Part shown: piece by piece, positions 45,890-56,951 of the stretch
How the letters are laid out: each line of letters starts with the position of its first letter
Numbering within the stretch: position 1 is the first letter of the stretch
Assembly: GCA_905116865.2 (NCBI GenBank)
Contig: CAJHNH020000791.1
Coordinates: 48,501 to 112,500 of the forward strand
Length of the DNA stretch: 64,000 nucleotides
Direction of reading: 5' to 3'
Source: Candidula unifasciata
Lineage: Eukaryota > Mollusca > Gastropoda > Stylommatophora > Geomitridae
The notes under the pieces: model-generated
Told to the model about the DNA's origin: nothing
The model's database searches: none
The model's input: only the letters and a program-made list of their open reading frames with translations
Program-made: the position numbers and the translations under genes

Positions 45890-48800
45890 CTCTGTGTCTG
45901 ATCTTGGCGGTCCTCTGAGACCATCAGATAGCTGCCGTCGCTGCCTCCATTCTCAGTGTGCAATTGTCAATGACTTTGATGTAATCATACTTCAAGAGCT
46001 GAATGCAGATAAATCTCATTGCCCTGGATATGTCAGCTACGTAAACCCTGCTGGACATGGGAGACATGGACAATGTCTGCTAGTGAAGGAGGGATTGAAA
46101 CATGTGGTGCTTGACCTGATTATTTGGAATCATAATGCCATAGAGGTGCAGGGAATACAGATAGAGATTGGCTGTCTAAGTTGGAACATAATAAATGTAT
46201 ATGCTGCCGTGGGCTCATTAGTTATAAAGCAACTGTGGGCCTGGTTGAAAGACCTGCAGGGGATCCCTGGCAACAGGTTCCTCATCTGTGGGGATTCAAC
46301 GCACGAAACAATGAATAGGGCAGTACTGGGGAAAACAGACAAGGAGTTTCCTTTGCTAACACCTTGATCGAATCAGACTTTGTCTGCTTAAATGATTGGA
46401 GGCCAACTAAAATGGCAATGAGGCCCGGCGATGCACACACGGCTATTGACCTAGCTTTGGTTACACAGTCAGCGGTACTGGACACTAAATGGACTGTCCT
46501 GGAGGTGATCATCTGCTATGTTCAGTATTGATCTCCAAATCCAGTAAAGTCGAGGTTTCAAGAGCTCATAGGCCTTTTAAGTATAGCGGACAAACATCCT
46601 TCTTGGACGTCTCCGCCAGAGGGCATGTAAGTGAAGCCTCCACTGTGGACATCAGAGGTTGAACAGGCATGGAGAGCCGCAGTTAAGCGTTTAAAGAAAG
46701 TGCGACAGACAGCCCTATGCTCACATGGAGAATTGGAGTGCACAGAGAGGGATAAGAAAGATAGGATAGAGTTTTTCAAGCACTGTACGGCAGAGGCCAA
46801 AAAAAAAAAAAAAAAACGAAATGGGAGCATTTCATTGCTGAGATAGAGGGTGACAAGGCACTAGGACAGTTTTGGAGGTTGCATAGGCAAATGCTCAAGA
46901 AAGATCGGCCCAAGTTAGTGGGAGCAATTCATAGAGATGACGGTATGCTCTTAACCACAGACAAAGAGAAGGGGGAGGCTTTCCTGAAGAGGTTTATTTC
47001 ACAGCAGACCACAATGATGGAGATAACAGAGATACAGTTAGAGTAGATCTGGCAGTCATCTTAAAGAACAAACATTATGAAGACATCACACAGGTGCAAG
47101 ATGTGAAACATGTTTTGAAAGAGGGGAAAGACACTGCACCCGGGCCTGACGAAGTTAAATATTCTCACATGAATGAAAGACATGAGCGATGCAGACCTGG
47201 TGGAGATGACTGCTTGTTTGAATCAAAGCATTAGGACAGCTTCAGTCCCACAAGAGTTGATGCACAGCTACTTGATTCCACTTCCTAAGCCTGGCAAGGA
47301 TCATTTAACACTCAGTGGCTTTAGGATTATAACCCTACAAAACACGTTTGGTAAAGTGCTGGAGAAGATAGTGGCGGAAACGCTTCAAAAATGTGTGGAA
47401 CAGAGATATCTCTTTCCACGACGTTTAGGAAATTACCTGCCAGGGAAGGGCAAATGGTCAAATGCAGCCATTTTTGCTTTTGACGCTTTCGAAGGTTTCC
47501 AGAACAGACAGGAATCTTGATATAATAAAAGATGCTTACAACAGTCAGATACAGTATCTTGATGAAGGCGCTTATGGGGAAACGAGTCTGTCGTTGGTTG
47601 GTTAACTGGATAGCAGCTGTTTTGTATACTCGTCGGGTAGCTCTCCGCCTGGGTTCATGGACCTCCGAACAATGTATTATAGCTCCAGGACTACCACAGG
47701 TATCTGCAACTTCACCTGTACTTTTCAACGTTTTTACGAGCAAGATTGCGGACCTGAAAACATCCGGAAACATTTGCAGATGATGTCCTCCTATATAGGA
47801 AGGGAAGTGGTCGTAATCATTTAGCTCAAGAATTACAGGCGACATTAGATAAGGTGACCGACTGGTGTTCAGAGATGAGTGCAATAATTAACACACAAAA
47901 AGGCAACCGTCCTGTGGTGTTCTTTGGACAACAGGATTGTTAGAGCTGATGTTTCAAGCCTCAAAATAAATGACAGGGACATCAAAAGAGACAGCAGACT
48001 GCTATACCTAGGAATCACCTTTGACAGAAGTTTGTCTTTCAAGGATCACATAGAGGAGGTGGTGACAAGGGCTTTAAAGGGGCTTAATGTACTAAAGATT
48101 ATGTCAGCGATGGACATGGAGCAGAGAATGCTGTTCACACTTTACCAGCACTTAATCATCTCAGTAATTAATTGTGGATTGGGGTTACTCACTGTCTCGA
48201 AGAATCAGCTAGAGAAACTAGGATGTGCAAAAGACACCCCGATTGTGTGCATGCGATACATCTTTGCATTGCCGACTAGTGCAGATAGACTAAAGGTGCT
48301 GCAGGCTAAGTCATACCCTGGAGTAGCTGCAGACAAAGAACACCGTCTTTTTGAAAATTTAGCTGCAGGTAATGGTCAGAGGCTGAAAAGGGGGAAATCA
48401 TAGATGGCTGAAGCAGAAGACACAATAAGACAAGTATGCATGCTGGAGAAGATTGTGCGAGGAGAAGAGTTTGTCAGAGTATCAGAGGACAAGTCTAACC
48501 TGTGTAGGGTTATGATCACATTGGGTCGTGAGTGCAGATAGTGGCCAACGGGTGCTACTGAGGATGAAGTCCAACAGTTGATTCACGACAATTCACGCCC
48601 AGGTGATCTGAGTATCTATACAGATGATTCGGTGGTGAGGGGAAAGAGAAGTGCCTGGGGGTTTGTAGCGAAAGCCAATGGAAAATCGTTAGTGCAAGAC
48701 AGCCTAACATATGACACCACAACATCTAGCATGAGAATGGAGGTGCATGCGGTAACTGCAGCTCTCCGGTGGAGAATAAAATGCATACACCTGTCTTAAT

Positions 48801-49228
48801 TGTAACAGACTCTGAAAGTAGGCTGAGAAAGGTGAAGATAGGGATGCATCGAGCAGAGTGGCAAGCTTCACTGGAAAAATCACGGGTAGTGAACATACTT
48901 CGGATCTTTCCTCCGGGGTCAAGCAGGCGTGGTGGGTAATGAACAGGCAGAATGATTCGCTAGATCTGCACCACTGGGTCGTGAACTGATGTATGACAGG
49001 ACAGATGTGGTCAAGGCCCTTTGAGAACAAGTAACGGAATCAGTGGAGAAACAAGATTTATATGGCCTAGAGATAATGTGACACCTAAATGTAACCAGAC
49101 AGTTTGGTCGACTCGCTACACTCAGAGGAAAGGCGAGACGGACCTATAACCTGGTTGCTGAAGATAAGGACGGAGCACGCATGGGAATGCCTTTAGTGCT
49201 GTGATGTCAATTCTTGACTTAACTAGCT
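45890..49228 (+). mobile_element. I-like LINE ORF2, nearly full length but broken (endonuclease, RT, RNase H)
   Basis: This copy lies in receptor intron 1, in the sense direction. APE-type endonuclease: FDVIILQELNADK (about 45973), with the catalytic Glu, then CGD (about 46290), where one base is lost from GDFNAR. Then FVCLNDWRPTKMAM. Reverse transcriptase: DTAPGPDEVKYSHM (about 47135), LIPLPKPGKDHLTLSGFRII (about 47275), LPQVSATSPVLFNVFTS (about 47690, normally LPQGSALSP) and intact FADD at 47773..47784. Thumb: LYLGITFDRSLSFKDHI. RNase H: LSIYTDDSVVRGKRSAWGF (about 48605) and TSSMRMEVHAVTAALRW, then GNEQAE with a stop. The C-terminus has TLRGKARRTYN and a decayed WECPECC end. At least six frame breaks or stops make it inactive. 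Confidence 0.88.
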
Positions 49229-49339
49229 TTGCAAAAAAACCTCACCCACAATTTTCACCTCTCGTTACAGACTCATCTGTAGAGATGAAAGAATTAAGGT
49301 TGCACATCAATATACTTATTTAGATATTAATGATAATAG

Positions 49340-49852
49340 TTAAGGAAATACAAGGAACTATGTTTGGACAAACTACTAAGACATCAGCAGCTTTTAGAAT
49401 ACAAGGAACGATGTTTGGACAAACTGCCAAGACATCAGCAGATTTTAGAATACATTAAATTATGTTTGGACAAACTACCAAGGCATAAGCAGCTTTTAGA
49501 ATACAAGGAACGATATTTGGAGAAACTACCAAGGCATCAGCCGCTTTTAGAATACAAGGAACGATGTTTGGACAAACTACCAAGGCATTAGCAGCTTTTA
49601 GAATACAAGGAACGATGTTTGGACAAACTACCAAGGCATCAGCAGCTTTTAGAATACAAGGAATGATGTTTGGAGAAACTACCAAGGCAACAGCCGCTTT
49701 TAGAATACAAGGAGCGATGTTTGGACAAACTACAAAGGCATCAGCAGCTTTTAGAATACAAGGAGCGATGTTTGGACAAACTACCAAGACATCAGCCGCT
49801 TTTAGAATACAAGGAACGATGTTTGGACAAACTACCAAGGCATTTGGTTTGA
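49340..49852. repeat. 51-bp minisatellite, about 10 copies
   Basis: Unit ATACAAGGAACGATGTTTGG followed by ACAAACTACCAAGGCATCAGCAGCTTTTAGA-type sequence. It is 17 codons long with open frames on both strands (RIQGTMFGQTTKASAAF on plus). It follows directly on the end of the LINE. Confidence 0.95.
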
Positions 49853-49894
49853 TTTTATTTATCAATTTGGTACGACTACCTTCAGATGGTGGCG

Positions 49895-51240
49895 TTTCTT
49901 GCATAGAGAGTCGCCAGAGGATGGTCACAGCCAGAGGATGGTCACAGCCAGAGAGTCGCCAGAGGATGGTCACAGCCAGAGAGTCGCCAGAGGATGGTCA
50001 CAGCCAGAGGATGGTCACAGAGAGTCGCCAGAGGATGGTCACAGCCAGAGGATGGTCACAGCCAGAGAGTCGCCAGAGGATGGTCACAGAGAGTCGCCAG
50101 AGGATGGTCACAGCCAGAGAGTTGCCAGAGGATGGTCACAGCCAGAGAGTCGCCAGAGGATGGTCACAGCCGGAGAGTCGCCAGAGGATTGTCACAGCCA
50201 GAGAGTCGCCAGAGAATTGTCACAGCCGGAGAGTCGCCAGAGGATTGTCACAGCCAGAGATTCGCCAAAGGATAGTCACAGAGAGTCGTATGAGGATAGT
50301 TACAGAGAGTCGCCAGAGGACTGTCACAGCCGGAGAGTCGCCAGAGGATGGTCACAGCCAGAGAGTCGCTAGAGTATGGTCACAGAGAGTCATCAGAGGA
50401 TTGTCACAGAGAGTCGCCAGAGGTTGGTCACAGCCAGAGATTCGCAAAAGGATAGTCACAGAGAGTCGCCAGAAGATGGTCACAGAGTCGCCAGAGGATA
50501 GTCACAGAGAGTCGCCAAAGGATAGTCACAGAGAGTCGCCAGAGGATAGTCACGGAGAGTCGCCAGAGGATAGTCACAAAGAGTCGCCACACGATAGTCA
50601 CAGAGAGTCGCCAGAGGATAGTCACAGAGAGACGCCAGAGGATGATCACAACCAGAGAGTCGCCAGAGGATGGCCACAGAGAGACGTCAGAGGATTGTCA
50701 CAGTCAGAGAGTTGCCAGAGGATTGTCACAGCCAGAGAGTTGCCAGAGGATGGTCACAGCCAGAGAGTCGCTAGAGGATGGTCACAGCCAGAGAGTCGCC
50801 AGAGGATGGTCACAGAGAGTCGCCAGAGGATGTTCACAGCCAGAGAGTCGCCAGAGGATTGTCACAGCCAGAGAGTCGCCAGAGGATGGTCACAGAGAGT
50901 CGCTAGAGGATGGTCACAGCCAGAGAGTCGCCAGAGGATGGTCACAGAGAGTCGCCAGAGGATGTTCACAGCCAGAGAGTCGCCAGAGGATTGTCACAGC
51001 GAGAGAGTCGCCAGAGGATGGTCACAGAGAGTCGCCATAGGATGGTCACAGCCAGAGAGTCGCCAGAGGATGGTCACAGAGAGTCGCCAGAGGATGGTCA
51101 CAGCCAGAGAGTCGCCAGAGGATGGTCACAGAGAGTCACCAGAGGATGGTCACAGCCAGAGAGTCGCCAGAGGATGGTCACAGATAGTCGCCAGAGGATG
51201 GTCACAGCCGGAGAGTCGCCAGAGGATTGTCACAGCCATC
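49895..51240. repeat. Two-length minisatellite (28 and 24 bp units), about 50 copies
   Basis: Both unit types contain GTCGCCAGAGGATGGTCACA. The longer adds GCCAGAGA and the shorter adds GAGA; they alternate irregularly. A 579-codon frame crosses this array and the 51-bp array, but contains only repeat-derived sequence. Confidence 0.96.
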
Positions 51241-51289
51241 AGTGAAATATGGTTTCGTCGCAATCGTGCTGGATATACTCGTTACATCG

Positions 51290-51755
51290 GGAATAGCAAG
51301 TGACCAGGTTTATTACATTTGCCTAAACCCAGAATTGATTTATTTAATCTAATCCTAAGAATAGCAAGTGACCAGGCTTATTACATTTGCCTAAACCCAG
51401 AATTGATTTATTTAATCTAATCCTAAGAATAGCAAGTGACCAGGTTTATTACATTTGCCTAAACCCAGAATTGATTTATTTAATCTAATCCTAAGAATAG
51501 CAAGCAAGTGATCAGGTTTATTACATTTGCCTAAACCCATAATTGATTTATTTAATCTAATCCTAAGAATAACAAGTGACCAGGTTTATTACATTTGCCT
51601 AAACCCAGAATTGATTTATTTAATCTAATCCTAAGAATAGCAAGTGACTAGGTTTATTACATTTGCCTAAACCCAGAATTGATTTATTTAATCTAATCCT
51701 AAGAATAGCAAGTGACTAGGTTTATTACATTTGCCTAAACCCAGAATTGATTTAT
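51290..51755. repeat. 68-bp tandem repeat, about 6.5 copies, of a LINE coding segment
   Basis: Unit contains TTACATTTGCCTAAACCCAG and AATTGATTTATTTAATCTAA. In one frame it reads LLHLPKPRIDLFNLILR, the PRIDLF segment of the (TTCG)n-tailed LINE. The last copy runs straight into the rest of that LINE at 51751. Confidence 0.93.
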
Positions 51756-52354
51756 TTAAAACAAGTCTAGCATATTCTGCTGCTCATTTATGGAACCATC
51801 TGAAAACTACAAAAAGTCCCTACTCATTTAACCGCAAACTCTTTCATTTCCTCATTATCAGTGATTACATGCCACCTTAAATGTAGTTAATAATCCACAA
51901 TGCATTACTAGTTTTAATTAACTGCAGTGCGTATGATATGTTTGTATGCGGATATGTATGACATGCAGGCGTGTGTAGGTGTATTTGTGTATGCATGATT
52001 CTGTGTTTGCATGGGTAACTGTATACGTTTGTGTGTACGTATCTGCGTGTAGGCGTGTGTCAGTGAGTGTGTCTGTGTGTATGGTGTCTGGGTGCTTGTC
52101 TGTAGGTGTGCCTGTGAGCGTGTCTGTTTTTGTGTCTCTGTGTTGGCTCGTCCATCTGCGTGTTTTTATGTGCATATGTATGTGTGTTTGTAAGCGTGTC
52201 TGTGTGTGTCTCTGTCTGCGTGTCAGTGTGCGTGTCAGTCTGTGTTGTGTGTCTGTGAAAGGTGGAAGTTTGAAAGGGCCGAATGTAAGACAGGCCTGCG
52301 TGCCTAATTTGTAACCCTTTGAAAATAAAGTTCGTTCGTTCGTTCGTTCGTTCG
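51751..52354 (+). mobile_element. (TTCG)n-tailed LINE, 3' end, second copy
   Basis: TSLAYSAAHLWNHL, SPYSFNRKLFHFLIIS and DYMPP-stop (51755..51878) match 1467..1602. The untranslated part is TG-rich (51935..52250). The end has AACCCTTTGAAAATAAAG and six TTCG units (52331..52354), matching 1828..1863. The coding fragment is in frame apart from the upstream array. Confidence 0.85.
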
Positions 52355-52870
52355 TAGCAGACGTTTGGACATAGAGTTCAAGGCTGTATGATCTTCTATC
52401 CAGTTATGAAGACTAGAGAGAACTGTTAGGACCGTTTGACCGTGCAGAGTGGTAGTTGAGCATACATGAATTGTAATTTCCTTCAGGTGCCAACCTTGTA
52501 CGTTACTGTGATGAAACGATGAAGAACTGTTCTGACTTTGTGCCGGGAATTATTGCGCGTGTGATCCTTTAGTTAAAAGAGAGCAACAGAGGGACTACTC
52601 GTGTATATTACATCGACAGCTCATCGTCGTCCTCGGTTCGTCCCTATTAAACAAGACTGACTACACTAGTAACTGACACATTGAGTGAATAATTACAGTT
52701 TCGTTGAGCAATTGTTGGTGTTCTCAATTGTGCTCGACCTAGAAAGGAATGGCCTCAACAAATCATAAACCCTATGCACTGAGGTAGTTGGTGGAATGGT
52801 ATACACGTTGGTGTGATATCGCAATTTATTTCACAACAGATATATCCTTGCACTGTTCACTATTAGAGAC
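52355..52870. other. No gene seen (intron 1)
   Basis: About 515 bases with no recognised feature. Confidence 0.45.
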
Positions 52871-52874
52871 AGAC

Positions 52875-53575
52875 TCAAGCGCCGCAAGCAAAGTCATATC
52901 TTAGAGTAGCCACAGATAAGAAGCACTTCCTGTATGAATGAAGCCTTAGGTAGAGCAAATGGTCAAAAATTGAACAGAGGAAGGTCTTGATCTCGAAAGC
53001 TACACAGTTAGACACTTGTGCAGGCTTTATAATATTGAAGGAGGAAATGAATGGATCACAGTGTCTGAGCAACAATCAGATTTATGTATTTTTCTAATCC
53101 ATTTGGGTGGTAAGCGCGGGAACCGGCCAGTAAGCGCCACAGAACCAGAAGTTCTCAAATGTTTCGCGCCGGATGATATGATTATTTATATCAAAGGCTC
53201 TATGCTAAAAGGCGGGCGACAGACACGGGGAATAATAAAGAAAGCGAATGGGCGTGGCTAAACGTAACAAAGCCTGGCATGTGATACCACAATAACTGGT
53301 CTGAGAACAGAAGTCGCTGCAGCTTTCCATTAGCTTGAAAACTAGCTGTACATACATGATGTCATTGTCTCCAAAATGCACGCTGAGATTAGTGGAGACA
53401 TGCATGCTCCGTACAGAGTGACAATCATCGCTTCAGAGGTTCCGAGTAGTTAAGTTAGCGTCCTTCAAATATTCTATTCAGAATTTGTGTTCGGAAACGA
53501 ACATGCTGATGGACTGGCTGGTTCTGCGCTACTTGATGGTCAATAAATGTTTAAGGGTCATCTGGATACGAGTTA
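52875..53575 (+). pseudogene. I-like LINE, thumb-to-RNase H fragment
   Basis: GCAAAGTCATATCTTAGAGT aligns to 48305 of the larger copy. It continues with EGGNEWITVSEQQSDLCIFL (53037..53097), RNase H as DDMIIYIKGSMLKGG (about 53175, catalytic Asp region) and KANGRG, then FGNEHADGLAGSALLDG (about 53490..53540). Stops and shifts are frequent. It is diverged from the 45890 copy, so it is an independent insertion. Confidence 0.78.
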
Positions 53576-53589
53576 ACAAGTATGTAGTC

Positions 53590-53815
53590 AGTTTTACCCC
53601 GCCAGGACATCACACTGAGTGACAAACACCCGGTGACGGAATGTGCCACTCACCATTCGGATGAGGATCACCCGTGGAGTGATCCCAGAAACCCCTTCAA
53701 CCTTTCGGTTATTTTAAGGCCCTGGCAAAAGCCAGTGTGGGGCTTCAAAATAATGAAAAATTGCATCCCAAATGGGGGACGACGAATGATTGAGCAATGC
53801 GGAGGCATAACTCAT
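53590..53815 (+). mobile_element. Dispersed element C, copy 2
   Basis: ACCCCGCCAGGACATCACAC, GGTGACGGAATGTGCCACTC, CGGATGAGGATCACCC, GGCAAAAGCCAGTGTGGGGC and TTGCATCCCAAATGGGGGAC match copy 1 (24790, opposite strand) block by block. Confidence 0.75.
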
Positions 53816-54235
53816 AACGGTCTGAGGAGAATGGTGCTGGGAGGGGTGAGCCGGGGATGCTAGGAGAATGGTGCTGGGAGGGGTGAGCCGGGGATGAAAG
53901 GAGAATGGTGCTGGAAGGGGTGAGCCGGGGATGCAAGGAGAATGGGGCTGGGAGGGGTGAGCCGGGGATGAAAGGAGAATGGTGCTGAGAGGGGTGAGCC
54001 GGGGATGCAAGGAGAATGGGGCTGGGAGGGGTGAGCCGGGGATGCAAGGAGAATAGTGCTGGGAGGGGTGAGCCGGGGATGAAAGGAAATGGTGCTGGAA
54101 GGGGTGAGCCGGGGATGAAAGGAGAATGGGGCTGGGAGGGGTAAGCCGGGGATGCAAGGAGAATGGTGCTGGGAGGGGTGAGCCGGGGATGAAAGGAGAA
54201 TGGTGCTGTGAGGGGTGAGCCGGGGATGCAGCACT
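53816..54235. repeat. 37-bp G-rich minisatellite, about 11 copies
   Basis: Unit GGAGAATGGTGCTGGGAGGG followed by GTGAGCCGGGGATGCAA or GATGAAA. Some units carry GGGG before CTGGG, giving four G runs. The Pro/Ser/His-rich frames on the minus strand are artefacts. Confidence 0.96.
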
Positions 54236-55131
54236 TATATATCGCAAGTACTGTGATGTTTATTCTGACTTCAACATTCAACGTGTATTTTTGGTCAATG
54301 AACATATCAAGCTTAGTGCACTCGTGCCTTGGCCTTGTTGATAATTTTTATGTCCTGTTTTATTTAATTCCAAAGTTGTGCAGTTTTGAGAGGGTGAGTA
54401 AACAGTTACCCCAGTATTGTGCCCTCAAGACGGCGAAGGGACATTGCATCCATCCGCCAAGCGTCACCCCTAATACGACTTGACTGCTTTTGTTATGGAC
54501 TTTTCACCCCACGGCCATGCACATGTTCGGCATACTTTGAAATTTGATGTGCACTAATTAAACGGTCTACTACGACCCATTTATGAATGGAATTACAGTG
54601 AGGGGAAGGCAGGAGTTGAAAAGAGGGAAAGGGGGGGGGGGGTATAAACCCTTTTCTCACAAACTCAAGTTATACAAAATCTTAGGTTACTTCTAACCTT
54701 ATTTTTATGATGAAACGCCCATTGCGCGCGCGCCTGTACATGTGAACACGCATGCATTCACACATATAATTACATTCACACACGCACACACAATTATACA
54801 CGTACACTAACATACATACACTGATACATACATACACTAATATGTGCATTCATATATACATAAGCGTTTATCTTTATTTTGTCTACAGTACAGGACTAGA
54901 CTGCATGCAATGGTCAGTGAATGAACATGCTACATTGCATAAGCCCCTAGGGTTTGGTCGCATTAGTCAACAAGAGCATATATTTAGGCTGAAGAATGAG
55001 GCAGAAAGTGTAACCTTACAGAGAGTAAAACGGAACGTACTGAAAGTCTCTGCTACAGACATCAGTTACTAAATAGTCCTCCAAATCCTTGCCAGCATTT
55101 CTTAAAATTTTTTTGGTTCTTTTATTGTTAG
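54236..55131. other. End of intron 1; no gene seen
   Basis: Contains a G run at 54630..54641, a GCGCGCGC block at 54725 and an ACATACAC-rich stretch at 54760..54860. A frame at 54842..55072 looks exon-like but was rejected. The true acceptor TTTATTGTTAG ends at 55131. Confidence 0.6.
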
Positions 55132-55331
55132 CTTTGTGGGAACTACAGCGTCTGCACGACTCGTTCAGAACTCACACCTACGCGCTCGTTGTGGATGCTC
55201 GCCGTCTGCGGAACGTCAGCTCGTCTCATGAGTTCCTGAGACATATGGACAGGTTCTCCGCCAGAAGCAGTGTCAAGAGAATAGTCTTAAACCTTGCCAA
55301 CAGAGACACTTACCAAGCTGTACTGAATCAG
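55132..55331 (+). CDS. Ionotropic glutamate receptor, amino-terminal-domain exon B
   Basis: It starts with two bases completing an Ala codon with exon A (phase 1), then LWELQRLHDSFRTHTYALVV, in the place of [20 protein letters not shown] in vertebrate AMPA receptors. HEFLRHMDRFSARSSVKRIV and LNLANRDTYQAVLNQ follow, matching [20 protein letters not shown] and DCERDKVNDIVDQ. The donor CAG|GTACTT at 55332 is strong, phase 0. There is one potential N-glycosylation site (NVSS). The fit to exon A without an intervening exon is what led me to reject the frame at 54842. The last 12 bases of the exon resemble the repeat units that fill the next intron. Confidence 0.8.
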
Positions 55332-55592
55332 GTACTTGTCCCTGTGTTTGTAGATCACAAAAGACATCTACATTAGACTGTATTGAATCAAATCTCATAT
55401 TTGAAGTTCAGCAAAAGACACACACATTAGATTGTACTGAATCAAGCCTTGTATACATTAGATCGTATAGAATCAAGTCTTGTATTTGTAATTCAGCAAA
55501 AGACACATACATTAGATCGTATAAAATCAAGTCTTGTATTTGTAATTCAGCAGAAGACACACACATTAGGCTGTACTGAATCAGGTTTTGAT
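55332..55592. repeat. About 54-bp repeats resembling exon B's end and its donor site, about 5 copies
   Basis: Units carry a CTGTACTGAATCAGGT-like block (true exon end plus donor: CTGTACTGAATCAGGTACTT at 55317..55336) followed by TTTGTAGTTCAGCAAAAGAC and ACATACATTAG. The first unit includes the real donor. Only the last copy, at 55580, keeps CAGGT; the others read TCAAGT or TCAAAT. Confidence 0.85.
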
Positions 55593-56093
55593 TGTTTTAA
55601 TTTCAGCGTGTCTATTTATTTAAAACTAAAATAATTTCTTCGTTTCTGCTTATTTAAAATTTCACAAATAGAACAATTTCTGTATTTCAGTTTGTCTAGA
55701 TTTTCACAGATCGAATAATTTCCTCATTTCCGCTTGCTAAGGTTTTACAAATAAAATGAATTCTTTATTTCAGCTTGACGAAAGTTTCCAAAATGAAATA
55801 ATTTCTTTATTTCAGCCTGTGTAAAGTTTTACTGACAGAATAATTTCTTCATTTCAGCCTGTGTAAAGTTTTACAAACGGACAAATCTCTTCATTTCAGC
55901 TTGACTGAAATTTCCCAAATGGAATATTTTCTTCATTTCAGCTTCTCTACTTAGTTTAAAAAATAGAAACAATTCAAATTAACTAGTTTTTCGAATGGAA
56001 ACATTTCAACTTAACGGACATTTCCTAAATGGAATAATTTCTTCATTTAAGCTTGTCTTAAGTTTCACTGATGAAATAATTTCTTCATTTCAG
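55593..56093. repeat. About 43-bp repeats resembling exon C's acceptor site, about 9 copies
   Basis: Units read AATTTCTTCATTTCAGCTTG with an AAGTTTTACAAAT-type spacer. TTTCAG ends near 55606, 55690, 55773, 55814, 55857, 55899 and 55941. One unit reads TTTAAG at 56051. The real acceptor is TTCTTCATTTCAG at 56093, followed by CTCGTC, which the repeats copy as CTTGTC. Confidence 0.85.
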
Positions 56094-56147
56094 CTCGTCG
56101 ATGTGGGCATGAATCGCCACAACTACCACTACCTGTTGGCTGGACCT
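56094..56147 (+). CDS. Ionotropic glutamate receptor, amino-terminal-domain exon C (54 nt)
   Basis: Eighteen codons read LVDVGMNRHNYHYLLAGP, matching [20 protein letters not shown] of vertebrate AMPA receptors at the strand that precedes the second lobe. The acceptor ATTTCAG and donor CCT|GTGAGT are both close to consensus. Both borders are phase 0, so skipping this exon would keep the frame. It follows exon B directly. It is surrounded on both sides by repeats similar to splice sites. No next exon (family motif GYW or the LTYDAV region) was found up to 64000. Confidence 0.78.
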
Positions 56148-56224
56148 GTGAGTACTCACGTTTACCTCTAACATTTCGGAATTGTTTTTCTGTGTTAGTT
56201 TTACATTTGTGTCGAAATTAGGGG

Positions 56225-56293
56225 TTTCCTTCATAGTTCAGTAAAAGACACATACATTAGACTGTACTGAATCAGGTCCGTGATTATAATTCC

Positions 56294-56324
<31 letters not shown>

Positions 56325-56951
56325 AAGCATACATTAGACTGTATTGAATCAAATCCTACATTTTAGTTCAGAAAAAATACACATACATTAGGCTGTATTT
56401 AATCAGGTCTTATGTTTGTAGTTCAGCAAAAGACACATGCATTAGATTGTACTGAATCAGGTCTTATGTTTGTAGTTCAGCAAATGACACATGCTTTAGA
56501 TTGTACTGAATCAGGTCTTATGTTTGTAGTTCAGCAAATGACACATGCTTTAGATTGTACTGAATCAGGTCTTATGTTTTTAGTTCAGCAAAAGACACAT
56601 ACCATGCAGTATTAAATCAGATTTCATGTTTGCATTTCACAAAATACACCGACATTAGGCTTTACTGAATCAGGTCTTATGTTTGTAGTTCAACAAAAGA
56701 CACATACGCTAGAGTTTACTGAATCACGTCCTTAGTTGGTAGTTCACAAATGACACATACATTAGACTGCATTAAATGAGATCTTATGATTGTAGTTTAC
56801 AAAAGACATACATTAGGATGTATTGAATCAGGTCTTATATTTGTAGTTAAACAAAGGACACACACATTAGACTGAACTGACTCAAGTCCTATATTTGTAG
56901 TTCAGCAAAGGACTCTTAGATTAGGCTGTATTGAATCAGGTCCTATGTTTG
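56225..56951. repeat. About 54-bp donor-like repeats, about 12 copies, downstream of exon C
   Basis: The same units as in 55332..55592, here better preserved: GTACTGAATCAGGTCTTATG, TTTGTAGTTCAGCAAAAGAC and ACATGCATTAGA. Many keep CAGGT (for example 56275, 56404, 56458, 56512, 56566). A C run and A run (56293..56325) interrupt one unit. Confidence 0.9.

Larger units (their letters stand above)
41052..56147 (+). other. Partial gene: AMPA-like ionotropic glutamate receptor (three exons seen)
   Basis: The exons are 41052..41300, 55132..55331 and 56094..56147, and the introns 41301..55131 (13,831 bp) and 55332..56093 (762 bp). All borders are GT..AG. Joined they give one frame of about 168 codons aligning without gaps of note to the extracellular amino-terminal domain of AMPA-type receptors, from GVYAIFG to YHYIIAN in the vertebrate family. 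The gene's first exons, the ligand-binding core and the channel are not in the window as far as I can see. Confidence 0.75.

Noticed and set aside
54894..55072. Exon-like frame with a TCTACAGTACAG acceptor, reading GLDCMQWSVNEHATLHK, at first taken as the exon between A and B
   Set aside because: Its start suits the phase of exon A, but it has no good donor in the phase needed by exon B. Exon A joins exon B directly, with matching phase and a continuous alignment to the receptor family, so this frame is not needed.
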